A stretch of 7,377 nucleotides of DNA, from the NCBI GenBank assembly GCA_031257955.1, contig JAIRNQ010000280.1, positions 1 to 7,377 of the forward strand. Direction: 5' to 3'. Positions 1 through 6,027 of the stretch are shown here, piece after piece. Below the pieces are notes generated by a model. The model saw nothing but the letters and a program-made list of their open reading frames with translations. It searched no databases and was not told the DNA's origin. How positions within the stretch are numbered: the stretch's first letter is position 1; every line of letters starts with the position of its first letter. This DNA is from Deltaproteobacteria bacterium (GTDB taxonomy: Bacteria; Desulfobacterota; Desulfarculia; Adiutricales; Adiutricaceae). The translations under genes and the position numbers were made by a program.

Positions 1-324
1 TCAGAATCCCCTTTCAGGGCTTCGCTTAGGGCCTCGTCCTCGGGAACGTCACCAATGGCTTCAGTTTCCGGTGTTTCGCCCCCAGAATCCCCTTTCAGGG
101 CTTCGTTTAGGGCCTCGTCCTCGGGAACGTCACCAATGGCTTCAGTTTCCGGAGATTCATCATCGAGAACGTAGCTGCTGGCTTCAGTTTCCGGGGCATC
201 GTCCTCGGGAACGTCACCAATGGCTTCAGTTTCCGGTGTTTCGCCCTCAGAATCCCCTTCCAGGGCTGCGCTTAGGGCTTCGAACTCGGGATCGTCACTG
301 GTAGCTTCAGTTTCCGGGGCATAG
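1..324 (-). repeat. In-frame tandem repeats coding for acidic PETEA modules
   Basis: Within the acidic protein a 14-residue module (PETEAIGDVPEDEA and variants) recurs, alternating with a 13-residue spacer (LSEALKGDSEGET and variants). The two leftmost full units are 81 bp (27 codons) apart and nearly identical in DNA, including synonymous positions. The next spaced copy is 165 bp further on (14+14+27 codons) and includes a diverged module, PETEASSYVLDDES. Identity at synonymous sites points to recent duplication by slippage or unequal recombination rather than selection on the protein alone. Confidence 0.9.
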
Positions 325-668
325 TCCGTTGGGTATTCGCCCTCACCTTCTCCGGGCGCGGCTTGGCCGTCCCCGAGGCCCTGGTGGGCTTCGGGCGGAG
401 CTTCGCCCTCCAGCCAGTCGCTCGATTCGTACGGCCCCGGTTCGGGGTCCGTTTGGTCGGACGCAGCCGAATCGAGGCCCGGATCGAAGGACGGGGCCGG
501 CACCTCGCCCGGCGGTACGGGTTCCTCGAAATCGGACGTGGCGAACGACTCCCCGAAAGGATTCTCGGGGATGGCGCCGTTGGCCAAAGGGTCCGGGTCG
601 GGAGGCGCCGCCGCGGGCTCGGTGGTTTTTTTGGAAAATAGCTTTGAGAAAAAACCCATACGTCTCAT
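1..668 (-). CDS. Acidic repeat-rich protein, N-terminal part (possible FtsY A domain), runs off the left edge
   Basis: An uninterrupted minus-strand frame of 222 codons runs from ATG at 668 to the window edge with no stop. The protein starts MRRMGFFSKLFSKKTTEP, a short basic amphipathic helix, and then becomes strongly acidic and Pro/Ala-rich, ending in 14-residue modules of the type PETEAIGDVPEDEA. This layout (GFF-x-LF-KK followed by a long acidic, repetitive, variable region) is that of the A domain of the SRP receptor GTPase FtsY. The diagnostic NG GTPase domain would lie beyond the edge, so the assignment is inference; another membrane-tethered acidic protein is possible. ATG 659 (giving MGFFSKLF) and GTG 701 are alternative starts, and none has a good Shine-Dalgarno. 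The gene lies 70 nt downstream of the coiled-coil gene on the same strand and may be cotranscribed with it. Confidence 0.72.
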   Translation of the reverse strand, partial: MRRMGFFSKLFSKKTTEPAAAPPDPDPLANGAIPENPFGESFATSDFEEPVPPGEVPAPSFDPGLDSAASDQTDPEPGPYESSDWLEGEAPPEAHQGLGDGQAAPGEGEGEYPTDYAPETEATSDDPEFEALSAALEGDSEGETPETEAIGDVPEDDAPETEASSYVLDDESPETEAIGDVPEDEALNEALKGDSGGETPETEAIGDVPEDEALSEALKGDS

Positions 669-738
669 GTCGGCGGGGAGAACCGGGCGGGATGGCCTCA
701 CCCGGGCCCCTGGTCGCCTTTGACGGCCTTAGGCGCGG

Positions 739-1527
739 TTACCACTGGTTGCCCTGATCCCCGCCCTGGTCGCCGCCTTGGTAGTTTTGGTCACCCTGGC
801 CCTGTTGCTCGCCCGCCGGCGGTTCCTCTTGATCGGTCTCGGCGTCGTAGACTTGATCCACCGGGGAGACGTCGATGTTCCAGGGCTTGGACAGCCCGGC
901 CACCATCTCGGTAACCATGGTAGACATGTGGGTACGGTAGACCATATCCGAACGGATCTGGGTCGAGGTCTTCTCGATGATATTCAGCGAGTCGTTGTAC
1001 TTTTCGTCTATCTTGTCGTTGATCTCCGTGGTCTCGGTCATGATGAGCTCACGGAGGGTCCGTTCAAGGTTGTCGATGGAGCTGCCCAATTTGGTGGCCC
1101 GGCGCTCGAAGTTTTCGTTGGCCGCCGCCAGATCGGCCGCCGCCTTGGCGATGGCCTCGCCCCGGTCCCTCTGCTCCTTGGCCAAGTTCTCCTGGGCCTC
1201 GCGCCTCTCGGCGGCGATGTGCTCGGTCCGCTCCCTGGCCTCGGTCTTGACCTCCTCGTGCCGCTCCCGCTGCTCGGTTTTTATAACGGCGTCTCGCTCG
1301 TCCCGCTCCTCCTTGAGCTTGTTTAGCAAGGAGTTGACCTCGCTCTTCATAAAGTTCTCAAGGCTGTCCAGGCGTCCGCGCAAGGCGTCTTTGACCTCGG
1401 AGATCTCTCTGAGGAGGCGCTCTTCCTGGCGCCTAAACCTCATCTCCATGTCCTTCAATTGGGCACCGAACAACAGTTCCCTTACCTGGACCATAGAGGA
1501 ATCGGGTAAATTTTTACCGCTGCTCAT
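739..1527 (-). CDS. Long coiled-coil protein of unknown function
   Basis: This 262-residue soluble protein has no signal peptide or membrane segment. Residues 1-20 form a short leader containing VRELLFGAQLK. Residues 20-215 are dominated by E, R, K, A and D with hydrophobic residues at heptad-like spacing, as in a long parallel coiled coil (EERLLREISEVKDAL, TEQRERHEEVKTEARER, ANENFERRATKLGSSIDNLE). A conserved-looking section with YRTHMSTMVTEMVAGLSKPW follows. The tail is acidic and then Gly/Gln/Asp-rich, ending GGDQGGDQGNQW. I do not recognise a named family. A scaffold, tether or cytoskeleton-like role would suit such a protein but is only inference. ATG 1527 is well supported by AGGAGG 8 nt upstream. 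The acidic repeat protein follows on the same strand. Confidence 0.88.
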   Translation of the reverse strand: MSSGKNLPDSSMVQVRELLFGAQLKDMEMRFRRQEERLLREISEVKDALRGRLDSLENFMKSEVNSLLNKLKEERDERDAVIKTEQRERHEEVKTEARERTEHIAAERREAQENLAKEQRDRGEAIAKAAADLAAANENFERRATKLGSSIDNLERTLRELIMTETTEINDKIDEKYNDSLNIIEKTSTQIRSDMVYRTHMSTMVTEMVAGLSKPWNIDVSPVDQVYDAETDQEEPPAGEQQGQGDQNYQGGDQGGDQGNQW

Positions 1528-1598
1528 CTCAACATCCTCCTACACCCGATTTGACGGGTTCCTGACTCCCGATTGCCTGGGCGCCTACTCCCTATGGC
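1528..1598 (-). promoter_or_regulatory. Leader of the coiled-coil gene with a hairpin and weak 23-nt repeats
   Basis: ACCCG (1544-1548) and CGGGT (1555-1559) form a 5-bp stem with a 6-nt loop just upstream of the Shine-Dalgarno. Read on the minus strand, three successive stretches of about 23 nt (1576-1598, 1553-1575, 1530-1552) share GGG(A/T)GT followed by AGG, and the two upstream ones end in CCC, so each of those can form a small GGG/CCC stem. The repeat is degenerate and could be chance. The bases that pair lie close enough to the RBS to affect translation. Confidence 0.35.
1536..1541 (-). promoter_or_regulatory. Ribosome binding site of the coiled-coil gene
   Basis: The minus strand reads AGGAGG, a perfect Shine-Dalgarno core, 8 nt before ATG 1527. 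It fixes the start of the coiled-coil protein. Confidence 0.85.
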
Positions 1599-1763
1599 AC
1601 GGGGCGAAAATTTATGGCCCCCAAGAATTGAATAATACTCGGGCACGATTTTCCAGAAATGTTATAGAAAACTCTAGTTCTTCAAACGCCGTTTAAATAC
1701 GATTTTTTTAAAAGGCTAATAGCAATCGCTTAACCGCTAGGCGCGGTTGAAATAAAACTCAAT
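1599..1763. other. AT-rich intergenic stretch without a gene
   Basis: No coding signal is visible. The only structure of note is AACCGC (1732-1737) pairing with GCGGTT (1743-1748) across a 5-nt loop, with no T-tract after it. The promoter of the minus-strand coiled-coil gene probably lies here: TATAAC and TATTAT hexamers occur on the minus strand, but none has a well-spaced -35 box. Confidence 0.4.
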
Positions 1764-2036
1764 TTAGTTTTTTAGGCAAAATAACAAACCATCCATATAC
1801 CATAGGCGAACCACCAAACGACATATTCCACGGGCTCGACGAAAATCCAAGTCCCCCACCAAACCTCGGGGCCGCCGACCGGCGGCGAGGCCGGTCCCGG
1901 CTCGTGCCCAGCAAAAGGCCCCGGATAGGGGTCCGGGCCCAAATGTCGCGAGCGGTTGGGCGAGGTTCCAAAGGCTAGCCGCCGAGGTCGCTAAACCCAA
2001 AGCGGCGTTTATGGCATTATACATTTTTTTTGTCAT
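1759..2036 (-). pseudogene. Possible small gene remnant, split between two frames
   Basis: On the minus strand ATG 2036 opens a 90-codon frame beginning MTKKMYNAINAALGLATSAA, which reads like a real N-terminus. Its C-terminal half turns into Arg-rich, protein-unlike sequence. The neighbouring frame, ending at 1759, instead finishes with plausible protein (GFSSSPWNMSFGGSPMVYGW, then FVILPKKLN). One frameshift in the GC-rich middle could join the two. There is no clear Shine-Dalgarno before ATG 2036, and the middle folds into strong hairpins, so a chance ORF over a structured element is just as likely. No function is assigned. Confidence 0.2.
1864..1940. other. GC-rich block with two strong hairpins inside AT-rich DNA
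   Basis: CCTCG plus GCCGCC (1864-1876) can pair with GGCGGC plus CGAGG (1881-1890) around a GACC loop, with a 2-nt bulge. GGCCCCGGA (1917-1925) pairs with TCCGGGCC (1932-1939) with one bulged C. Two stable neighbouring stems in a GC-rich island flanked by AT-rich sequence look like a structured element, either an RNA or a repeat. I cannot name a family. Confidence 0.4.
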
Positions 2037-2230
2037 TGATACTTCAAAAAAATCATTATTGAAAAAAACATTTTTAGTTGGCGCGTATATCCCTAGAATA
2101 AAGCGGTTAATTCTCTTAAATTTGAATTACATCTTGGCAGTTTCTTTTAGGCTGATGTAGGATTTTTTATACTAAATTAACTTAAAAAATTCAAACACGT
2201 ATTCAATTGAACGTCCTTACTTACGTTTAA
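2037..2230 (+). promoter_or_regulatory. AT-rich region, likely promoter area for the thi operon
   Basis: This strongly AT-rich stretch lies upstream of the thiD leader. The best -10 candidate on the plus strand is TATACT at 2168-2173, but the hexamer 17 nt upstream (TTAGGC) is a poor -35 box. Transcription from here would give a leader of roughly 480 nt before thiD. No coding signal is seen. Confidence 0.3.
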
Positions 2231-2246
2231 CCCCTCCCGCCCCAGG

Positions 2247-2270
2247 CCGGTCGCCAAGGGACACGACCGG
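2247..2270 (+). other. Perfect 7-bp hairpin in the thiD leader
   Basis: CCGGTCG (2247-2253) and CGACCGG (2264-2270) are perfect inverted repeats with a 10-nt loop. The stem lies between the AT-rich promoter region and the 22-nt repeat array. No T-tract follows, so it is not an intrinsic terminator. Confidence 0.5.
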
Positions 2271-2314
2271 GGGACCGTCAAGCCGCCAACATGGGGTCGA
2301 CGAGTGGCCGGAGC

Positions 2315-2468
2315 GGGGCCGGCCTGGGGGGCCCCGGGGGTGGGCTGGGAACGCCCCTGGGGTGGGCTGGCTGCGTCCCTGGGGCGTGATGGGTTCGGCC
2401 CGGGAGCGGGATGGATTCGGCCCGGGCGCGGGATGGATTCGGCCCTGGGCGGATTGTGGCGGCGTCAG
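2315..2468 (+). repeat. Degenerate 22-nt tandem array, about seven units in exact phase
   Basis: Units start at 2315, 2337, 2359, 2381, 2403, 2425 and 2447 with no insertions or deletions. Most begin GG(G/A)GYGGG, carry TGG in the middle and end in CCC(T/G). Units 2381, 2403 and 2425 share ATGG(G/A)TTCGGCCC. The last unit is the most diverged. Because 22 is not a multiple of three, reading frames across the array are accidental. The unit starts G-rich and ends C-rich, so each can form a small GGG/CCC stem. The first two units also hold four close G-runs. Confidence 0.65.
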
Positions 2469-2507
2469 GGCGGAGGACGGGAGTCAGAAGGGTCTCAAAT
2501 CAAGACG

Positions 2508-2532
2508 GATTTGAAAAAAATCGTTTTTTTTT
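2508..2532 (+). terminator. Weak terminator-like hairpin with nine Ts in the thiD leader
   Basis: GATTT (2508-2512) pairs with AAATC (2518-2522) around a GAAAA loop, and nine Ts follow at 2524-2532. The stem is short and AT-rich, so it is a weak intrinsic terminator at best, but the T-tract is long and lies ahead of the thiD start. Confidence 0.35.
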
Positions 2533-2569
2533 AGATAATGCCCCTATTGGTCAGAGGCCGGGCCCAAAG

Positions 2570-2596
2570 CCGGGGAGACGATTTTCGTTTCCCCGG
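2570..2596 (+). other. 12-bp hairpin in the thiD leader
   Basis: CCGGGGAGACGA (2570-2581) and TCGTTTCCCCGG (2585-2596) pair over 12 bp with one G-U wobble and a TTT loop. It is the strongest stem in the leader and lies between the two terminator-like sites. Its position suggests part of an expression platform or RNA sensor; that role is inference. Confidence 0.55.
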
Positions 2597-2616
2597 GCCG
2601 AGGTCGGAGATTTTGG

Positions 2617-2635
2617 CCGCCCAGGCGGATTTTTT
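2617..2635 (+). terminator. Candidate attenuator terminator just before thiD
   Basis: CCGCC (2617-2621) and GGCGG (2624-2628) form a tight GC stem (equally CCGC/GCGG with a CCAG loop), followed by A and six Ts at 2630-2635. It ends about 20 nt before the thiD start. GGGC at 2595-2598 could instead pair with GCCC at 2619-2622, which would disrupt it. That gives a simple antiterminator/terminator switch on paper. Confidence 0.45.
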
Positions 2636-2646
2636 CATTTACCCGT

Positions 2647-2652
2647 GGAGGG
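2647..2652 (+). promoter_or_regulatory. Ribosome binding site of thiD
   Basis: GGAGGG lies 4-5 nt before GTG 2657. It supports this GTG over the in-frame ATG at 2411, which would add 82 codons of repeat and leader sequence to the protein. Confidence 0.65.
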
Positions 2653-2656
2653 TCCC

Positions 2657-3625
2657 GTGAACGACTTTTCAATCTTGCCGCTGACCAAAGCCTTAACCAT
2701 AGCCACCTCCGACTCGGGGGGTGGGGCCGGAATTCAGGCCGATCTAAAGACCTTCGCCGCCTTGGGCGTTTTCGGCCTGAGCGTCATTAGCGGGGTGAGC
2801 GCCCAAAACACGCTAGGCGTAACCGGCCTGGAGTGCCTGTCGCCGGAAATGGTCACCCTTCAGCTGCGGGCCATCTTTGACGATATGGGGGCCCAGGCGA
2901 TTAAAATAGGGCTATTGGGAAACGCCGCCAACACCTATGCCACGGCCAAATTCCTGGCCGAGCTCAATCCCAGGCCCCCGATCATATTGGACCCGGTGAT
3001 GGTCAGCGCGTCGGGCCACGTCTTCCTGGATGACGAAGCCATCTCGGCCCTAAAGGCGCTCTATCCCCTGGTCACCCTTTTAACCCCCAATATATACGAG
3101 GCCGAGTACCTGAGCGGGATAAAAATAAAGGGCCCGGACGATATGCACCTGGCCGGGGAAACCATAATGGCAAGCGGAGTCGAGAATGTTTTGGTCAAGG
3201 GGGGCGACGCCGGCGGCGACCAAAGCGACGATTTGCTTCTGACCCCGGGAGAGTCCGACTGGTACATAATGAAGCGAATCGAGACGAAAAACAACCACGG
3301 AACGGGTTGCACTCTGTCGTCGGCCATCGCCGCCATCCTGGCCCAGGGCAAGGAATTGAAAGAGGCCGTTGAGCAGGCCAAATTGTTCGTGGCCGGGGCC
3401 TTGGATAGCTCGATCGACTTGGGCCGCGGGCCTGGCCCGCTAAACCATTTTTTCTACTACTACTTCTACGAAGAAACCGATTTCTCGGGCCCGCCCGACG
3501 CCGACTTCCGGGCGGACCCTTCTGGCCGCCGCCAAGGCGGCGTTACCCCAAACCAAAAGCCCAAACCCAAAACAAAAAAACCAAAAACCAAAACCCCAAA
3601 CCGCAAACCGCCCAGCGGTTCTTAG
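2657..3625 (+). CDS. thiD: Hydroxymethylpyrimidine/phosphomethylpyrimidine kinase
   Basis: ThiD phosphorylates HMP to HMP-P and then to HMP-PP (EC 2.7.1.49, 2.7.4.7), giving the pyrimidine half of thiamine. This is a ribokinase-fold enzyme of the cytoplasm. Visible motifs are ALTIATSDSGGGAGIQADLK near the N-terminus (usually AGSDxSGGAGIQADLK), SAQNT, KIGLLG, LDPVM (around residue 112), TPNIYEAEYL, LVKGGD (around 179-184) and NNHGTGCTLSSAIAA with the anion-hole GTGC at 215-218. At 322 residues it exceeds the usual 260-270. The core ends near GPGPLNHFF, and about 50 extra residues follow, ending in a Lys/Pro-rich tail (KPKPKTKKPKTKTPNRK). GTG 2657 is chosen because of the RBS and the family N-terminus. 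It is first in a thiD-thiM-thiE run and lies 6 nt before thiM. Confidence 0.95.
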   Translation: MNDFSILPLTKALTIATSDSGGGAGIQADLKTFAALGVFGLSVISGVSAQNTLGVTGLECLSPEMVTLQLRAIFDDMGAQAIKIGLLGNAANTYATAKFLAELNPRPPIILDPVMVSASGHVFLDDEAISALKALYPLVTLLTPNIYEAEYLSGIKIKGPDDMHLAGETIMASGVENVLVKGGDAGGDQSDDLLLTPGESDWYIMKRIETKNNHGTGCTLSSAIAAILAQGKELKEAVEQAKLFVAGALDSSIDLGRGPGPLNHFFYYYFYEETDFSGPPDADFRADPSGRRQGGVTPNQKPKPKTKKPKTKTPNRKPPSGS

Positions 3626-3631
3626 CCCCCG

Positions 3632-4465
3632 GTGAAAGAGTTGAGCATTAAAACCTACCAAAAGTATCTTAACAAAGTCAAAACTACCTCGCCCCTCGTC
3701 CTTTGCCTTACCAACTCGGTAACCGTCATGGACTGCGCCAACGCCCTTTTGGCCATTGGGGCCTCGCCGGTCATGAGCCAGGATCCCCAGGACGCCGCCG
3801 AGCTGGCCAAGATCGCCCAGGCCGTGGTTATAAACATCGGGACCATCAACGACGCCTCTTGGGAGACCATGCGGGCGGCCGTGGGCGTGGCCGCCAGCCT
3901 GGGACTACCGACGGTGCTCGATCCGGTCGGGGCCGGGGCCACCTCCAGGCGACTGGAGGCCTCCAGGGAGTTCGCCCGCTCGGCCACGGTCATCCGGGGC
4001 AACGCCTCGGAGATCCTGGCCCTGGTAGGCCAGACCGGCACCCAGAAGGGCGTGGATTCTTCGGCCAAGACCACCGAGGATCTGTTGATCGAAAAGGCCG
4101 GGCGGCTGGCCAAGGACAACCCGGCCACGGTCGCCGTCTCGGGCGAAGTGGATCTGGTGACCGACGGCCATACCATGCTTAAGATCGACGGCGGGACCCC
4201 TCTTCTGACCAAACTGACCGGGACCGGCTGCGTCTTAAGCGTTTTGGTTGGCGCCTATGTGGGGGCCTGGCCCAAGGACGTTCTAAAAGCCACGGCCGCC
4301 GCCCACATCCACTTGGCCAGGGCCGGGGAAAAGGCTCAGGAAAAGCTTAATCGGCCCATGTGTCTGGGCGCCTTCAAGGCTTACCTCTTCGACGAGCTGG
4401 CCCTGATGGAGGGCTCGGATCTCGACTGCCCCCGCGGAAAGGGTAAGTGGCTCCTTGACGCCTAA
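3632..4465 (+). CDS. thiM: Hydroxyethylthiazole kinase
   Basis: ThiM phosphorylates the salvaged thiazole alcohol (THZ) to THZ-P (EC 2.7.1.50), the second substrate of ThiE. The 277 residues are near the family length (about 260-275). Characteristic stretches are PLVLCLTNSVTVMDCANALL, AIGASPVMSQDPQDAAELA, VINIGTI, LPTVLDPVGAGAT (D97), VIRGNASEI, AVSGEVDLVTDG and LTKLTGTGCVLS with the catalytic-site Cys at about 200. The likely start is GTG 3632, 6 nt after the thiD stop. No Shine-Dalgarno is visible in front of it (the DNA is C-rich), so translation is probably coupled to thiD; TTG 3641 is an alternative. It is a salvage enzyme, which suggests that the cell takes up or recycles thiamine breakdown products. 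Confidence 0.95.
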   Translation: MKELSIKTYQKYLNKVKTTSPLVLCLTNSVTVMDCANALLAIGASPVMSQDPQDAAELAKIAQAVVINIGTINDASWETMRAAVGVAASLGLPTVLDPVGAGATSRRLEASREFARSATVIRGNASEILALVGQTGTQKGVDSSAKTTEDLLIEKAGRLAKDNPATVAVSGEVDLVTDGHTMLKIDGGTPLLTKLTGTGCVLSVLVGAYVGAWPKDVLKATAAAHIHLARAGEKAQEKLNRPMCLGAFKAYLFDELALMEGSDLDCPRGKGKWLLDA

Positions 4466-4612
4466 ACGACCGCCCTGCCGGCCCTGAAGCCGGGCCGGGC
4501 CGCCCGCCGGGCCGGGCTGGAACGGCAAAAACCCAAAGACTAAAAAACACAAACGCCGTAGCCTTCAGGGTCGGCCCCGCAGCCGGCCCTAAAGGCCGGG
4601 GAAAGATTGGCC
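4466..4612 (+). promoter_or_regulatory. Structured thiM-thiE spacer with a hairpin at the thiE RBS
   Basis: The 147-nt gap starts GC-rich, with a 12-bp direct repeat GCCGGGCCGGGC at 4489-4500 and 4506-4517. It continues with an A/C-rich run at 4521-4555. It ends with a perfect stem CCGGCC (4583-4588)/GGCCGG (4594-4599), loop CTAAA. The purine run GGGGAAAG (4598-4605) overlaps the stem's 3' arm and is the likely thiE Shine-Dalgarno, 7 nt from ATG 4613, so folding could limit thiE translation. Confidence 0.45.
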
Positions 4613-5284
4613 ATGCACTCTTACTTCGACAAGGCGACTCTGGTCGCCAAGCTTAAACTTACGATGGTGGTCAGCCAAGCGGAGGCCGCCCCCAGGAGCG
4701 TGTTCGAGCTGGCCGAGTTGGCCTTCGAGGGCGGGGTGACCGCCCTGCAGCTGCGGGAAAAACATCTGGGCGATCGGGACTTTTATGATTTGGCCAAGAA
4801 ACTGGCGGATTTCTGTCGGGAGAGGGGCAAGGCGTTTATCGTAAACGATCGGCTGGATTTGGCCCTGGCCGTGAGGGCCGACGGGGTTCACCTGGGGCAA
4901 AAGGATTTGCCGGCCCGCGTGGCCTCGCAAATCATGGTGGCCAAAGGCCTGGGACCCAAGCCCATTTTGGGGGTGTCCGTATCGACGGTCATGGAAGCGA
5001 TGGCAGCCAAGGAGGCCAGGGCCGACTACCTGGGCGTGGGCCCCATGGTTAACACCCTCAGCAAGGTCGGGGCCCAAGTCGTCGACTCGGGCCAGGTCCG
5101 CCCCATACTCTCCACCGGCCTGGTTACCGTGGCCATCGGGGGGATCGGGCCCAACAACGCCGCGGACTACTGGACCAAAGGCTTTAATTGCCTGGCGGCC
5201 ATCTCGGCCTTCACCAAATCGGCCGATCCGGCCCAGACGGCCAGGGATATGATGGTCGGGGCCCCCAAGTCCATCGGCTGGTAG
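4613..5284 (+). CDS. thiE: Thiamine-phosphate synthase
   Basis: ThiE couples HMP-PP with THZ-P to make thiamine phosphate (EC 2.5.1.3), so it uses the products of the two genes upstream. It is a TIM barrel of 223 residues (family about 210-220). Diagnostic stretches are ALQLREK (Q46, R48, K50, diphosphate binding), FIVNDRLDLALAVRADGVHL (N78-D79-R80), GQKDLPA, ILGVSVST, DYLGVGPMVNTLSK (141-150; usually GVGPxxPTxTK) and VAIGGI followed by GFNCLAAISAF. The Pro-Thr-x-Thr segment is altered to N-T-L-S and the usual AGVAVVSAI is CLAAISAF, so this is a somewhat diverged but intact member. ATG 4613 is preferred to TTG 4607 because of its spacing from GGGGAAAG. The kinase that would make thiamine diphosphate (ThiL) is not in the window. 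Confidence 0.94.
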   Translation: MHSYFDKATLVAKLKLTMVVSQAEAAPRSVFELAELAFEGGVTALQLREKHLGDRDFYDLAKKLADFCRERGKAFIVNDRLDLALAVRADGVHLGQKDLPARVASQIMVAKGLGPKPILGVSVSTVMEAMAAKEARADYLGVGPMVNTLSKVGAQVVDSGQVRPILSTGLVTVAIGGIGPNNAADYWTKGFNCLAAISAFTKSADPAQTARDMMVGAPKSIGW

Positions 5285-5327
5285 GCCGGCCGACAGACCG
5301 GCCGAGCTGGCCGGCTTGGCCGGCCGG
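5284..5327. terminator. Two GGCCGG/CCGGCC hairpins between convergent thiE and leuD
   Basis: GGCCGG (5284-5289) pairs with CCGGCC (5298-5303), and GGCCGG (5309-5314) pairs with CCGGCC (5320-5325); the second extends to 8 bp with one T-G pair at 5307-5327. They start at the thiE stop and lie about 20 nt beyond the leuD stop, so they could end transcription from both sides. There is no T-tract, so they may act as transcript 3'-end stabilisers instead. The same CCGGCC stem also occurs before thiE. Confidence 0.45.
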
Positions 5328-5348
5328 ACCGTTAAGGGAGGGCTGGGC

Positions 5349-5963
5349 TCAATCGGGCAGGACGGCCTGCCAGGGCGCGTTGTGGGAGCGCTCGTAATCG
5401 GCAATGGCCGCCTCGTGTTTGAGGGTCAGATCGATGGCGTCCCAGCCGTTCATGAGCCTCTGGCGGCGCTCCTCGTCGTAGTCGAAGGACCAGGCCAGAT
5501 CGCCGGGCCCGTCGATCCTCTTGGCCTCCAAGTCCACCGTCAGCTCCAGCCCGGCTTTGGCGGCGATGGCCCGGATGAGCCGGTCGATGTCCCCGGCCGG
5601 AAGGACGATTGGGGCCAGGCCGCAGTTCATGGCATTGTTTCGGAAGATGTCCCCGAAGCTGGGCGCCAAAATGACCCTGAAGCCGAAGTCGTCCAGGGCC
5701 CAGGCGGCGTGCTCGCGGCTGGAGCCGCAGCCGAAGTTCTCCCGGGCCACCAGTATCTGGGCTTGGCGGTTGGGGCCTTGGTTTAGGAAAAACTCCGGGT
5801 TCTCCCGGCCGTCCTCCAGGTAACGGGCGTCGTGGAAGAGGTTCCGGCCAAATCCCTGGTGCTCTATGGAAATTAAAAACTGTTTGGGAATTATGAAGTC
5901 CGTGTCCACGTTGGGCCGATCGATGGCCGCCGCCACGGCGGTGAGCCTCCTGAGGGGTCGCAT
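5349..5963 (-). CDS. leuD: 3-isopropylmalate dehydratase small subunit
   Basis: LeuD is the small (swivel-domain) subunit of isopropylmalate isomerase (EC 4.2.1.33). With LeuC it interconverts 2- and 3-isopropylmalate in leucine synthesis. The 204 residues match the bacterial long type (about 200). Visible motifs are NVDTDFIIPKQFLISIE (18-34), GFGRNLFHDARYL, the signature ENFGCGSSREHAAWALDDFG (75-94) and VILAPSFGDIFRNNAMNCGL (97-116). ATG 5963 is chosen because GGCAGG lies 7 nt upstream and because homologues start here; the frame stays open to ATG 5999, but that adds only an unlikely leader. LeuC, the usual partner gene, is not adjacent: upstream DNA is non-coding and downstream is the convergent thiE. 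Confidence 0.95.
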   Translation of the reverse strand: MRPLRRLTAVAAAIDRPNVDTDFIIPKQFLISIEHQGFGRNLFHDARYLEDGRENPEFFLNQGPNRQAQILVARENFGCGSSREHAAWALDDFGFRVILAPSFGDIFRNNAMNCGLAPIVLPAGDIDRLIRAIAAKAGLELTVDLEAKRIDGPGDLAWSFDYDEERRQRLMNGWDAIDLTLKHEAAIADYERSHNAPWQAVLPD

Positions 5964-5970
5964 AAAAAAA

Positions 5971-5976
5971 CCTGCC
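5971..5976 (-). promoter_or_regulatory. Ribosome binding site of leuD
   Basis: The minus strand reads GGCAGG, then seven Ts, then ATG 5963. The spacing is good and the site decides the start over ATG 5999. Confidence 0.6.
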
Positions 5977-6005
5977 TTTCGGGGTGGGGTCCCAGCCAAA
6001 GTGTC

Positions 6006-6026
6006 GGGACTATGGGGCCCAGTCCC
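6006..6026 (-). other. Hairpin in the leuD leader
   Basis: GGGACT (6006-6011) and AGTCCC (6021-6026) form a perfect 6-bp stem with a 9-nt loop that itself contains GGGCCC. It would lie near the 5' end of the leuD transcript if the -10 box at 6038-6043 is used. Confidence 0.45.
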
Positions 6027-6027
6027 C

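Noticed and set aside
1585..1610. TGGCACG on the plus strand as a sigma-54 promoter
   Set aside because: The -12 GC element at the required spacing is absent.
778..1696. Long plus-strand ORFs opposite the coiled-coil gene
   Set aside because: They are antisense shadows of Glu/Arg-rich coding sequence, giving Leu/Ser/Arg-biased translations.
2530..2600. GATAATGCC resembling part of a TPP riboswitch
   Set aside because: No CUGAGA, no matching flanking helix and no AGGGA end are present, so it is a short chance match.
2411..2656. In-frame N-terminal extension of ThiD from ATG 2411
   Set aside because: The 82 codons run through the 22-nt repeats, a T9 tract and a terminator-like hairpin. GTG 2657 has an RBS and matches the family N-terminus.
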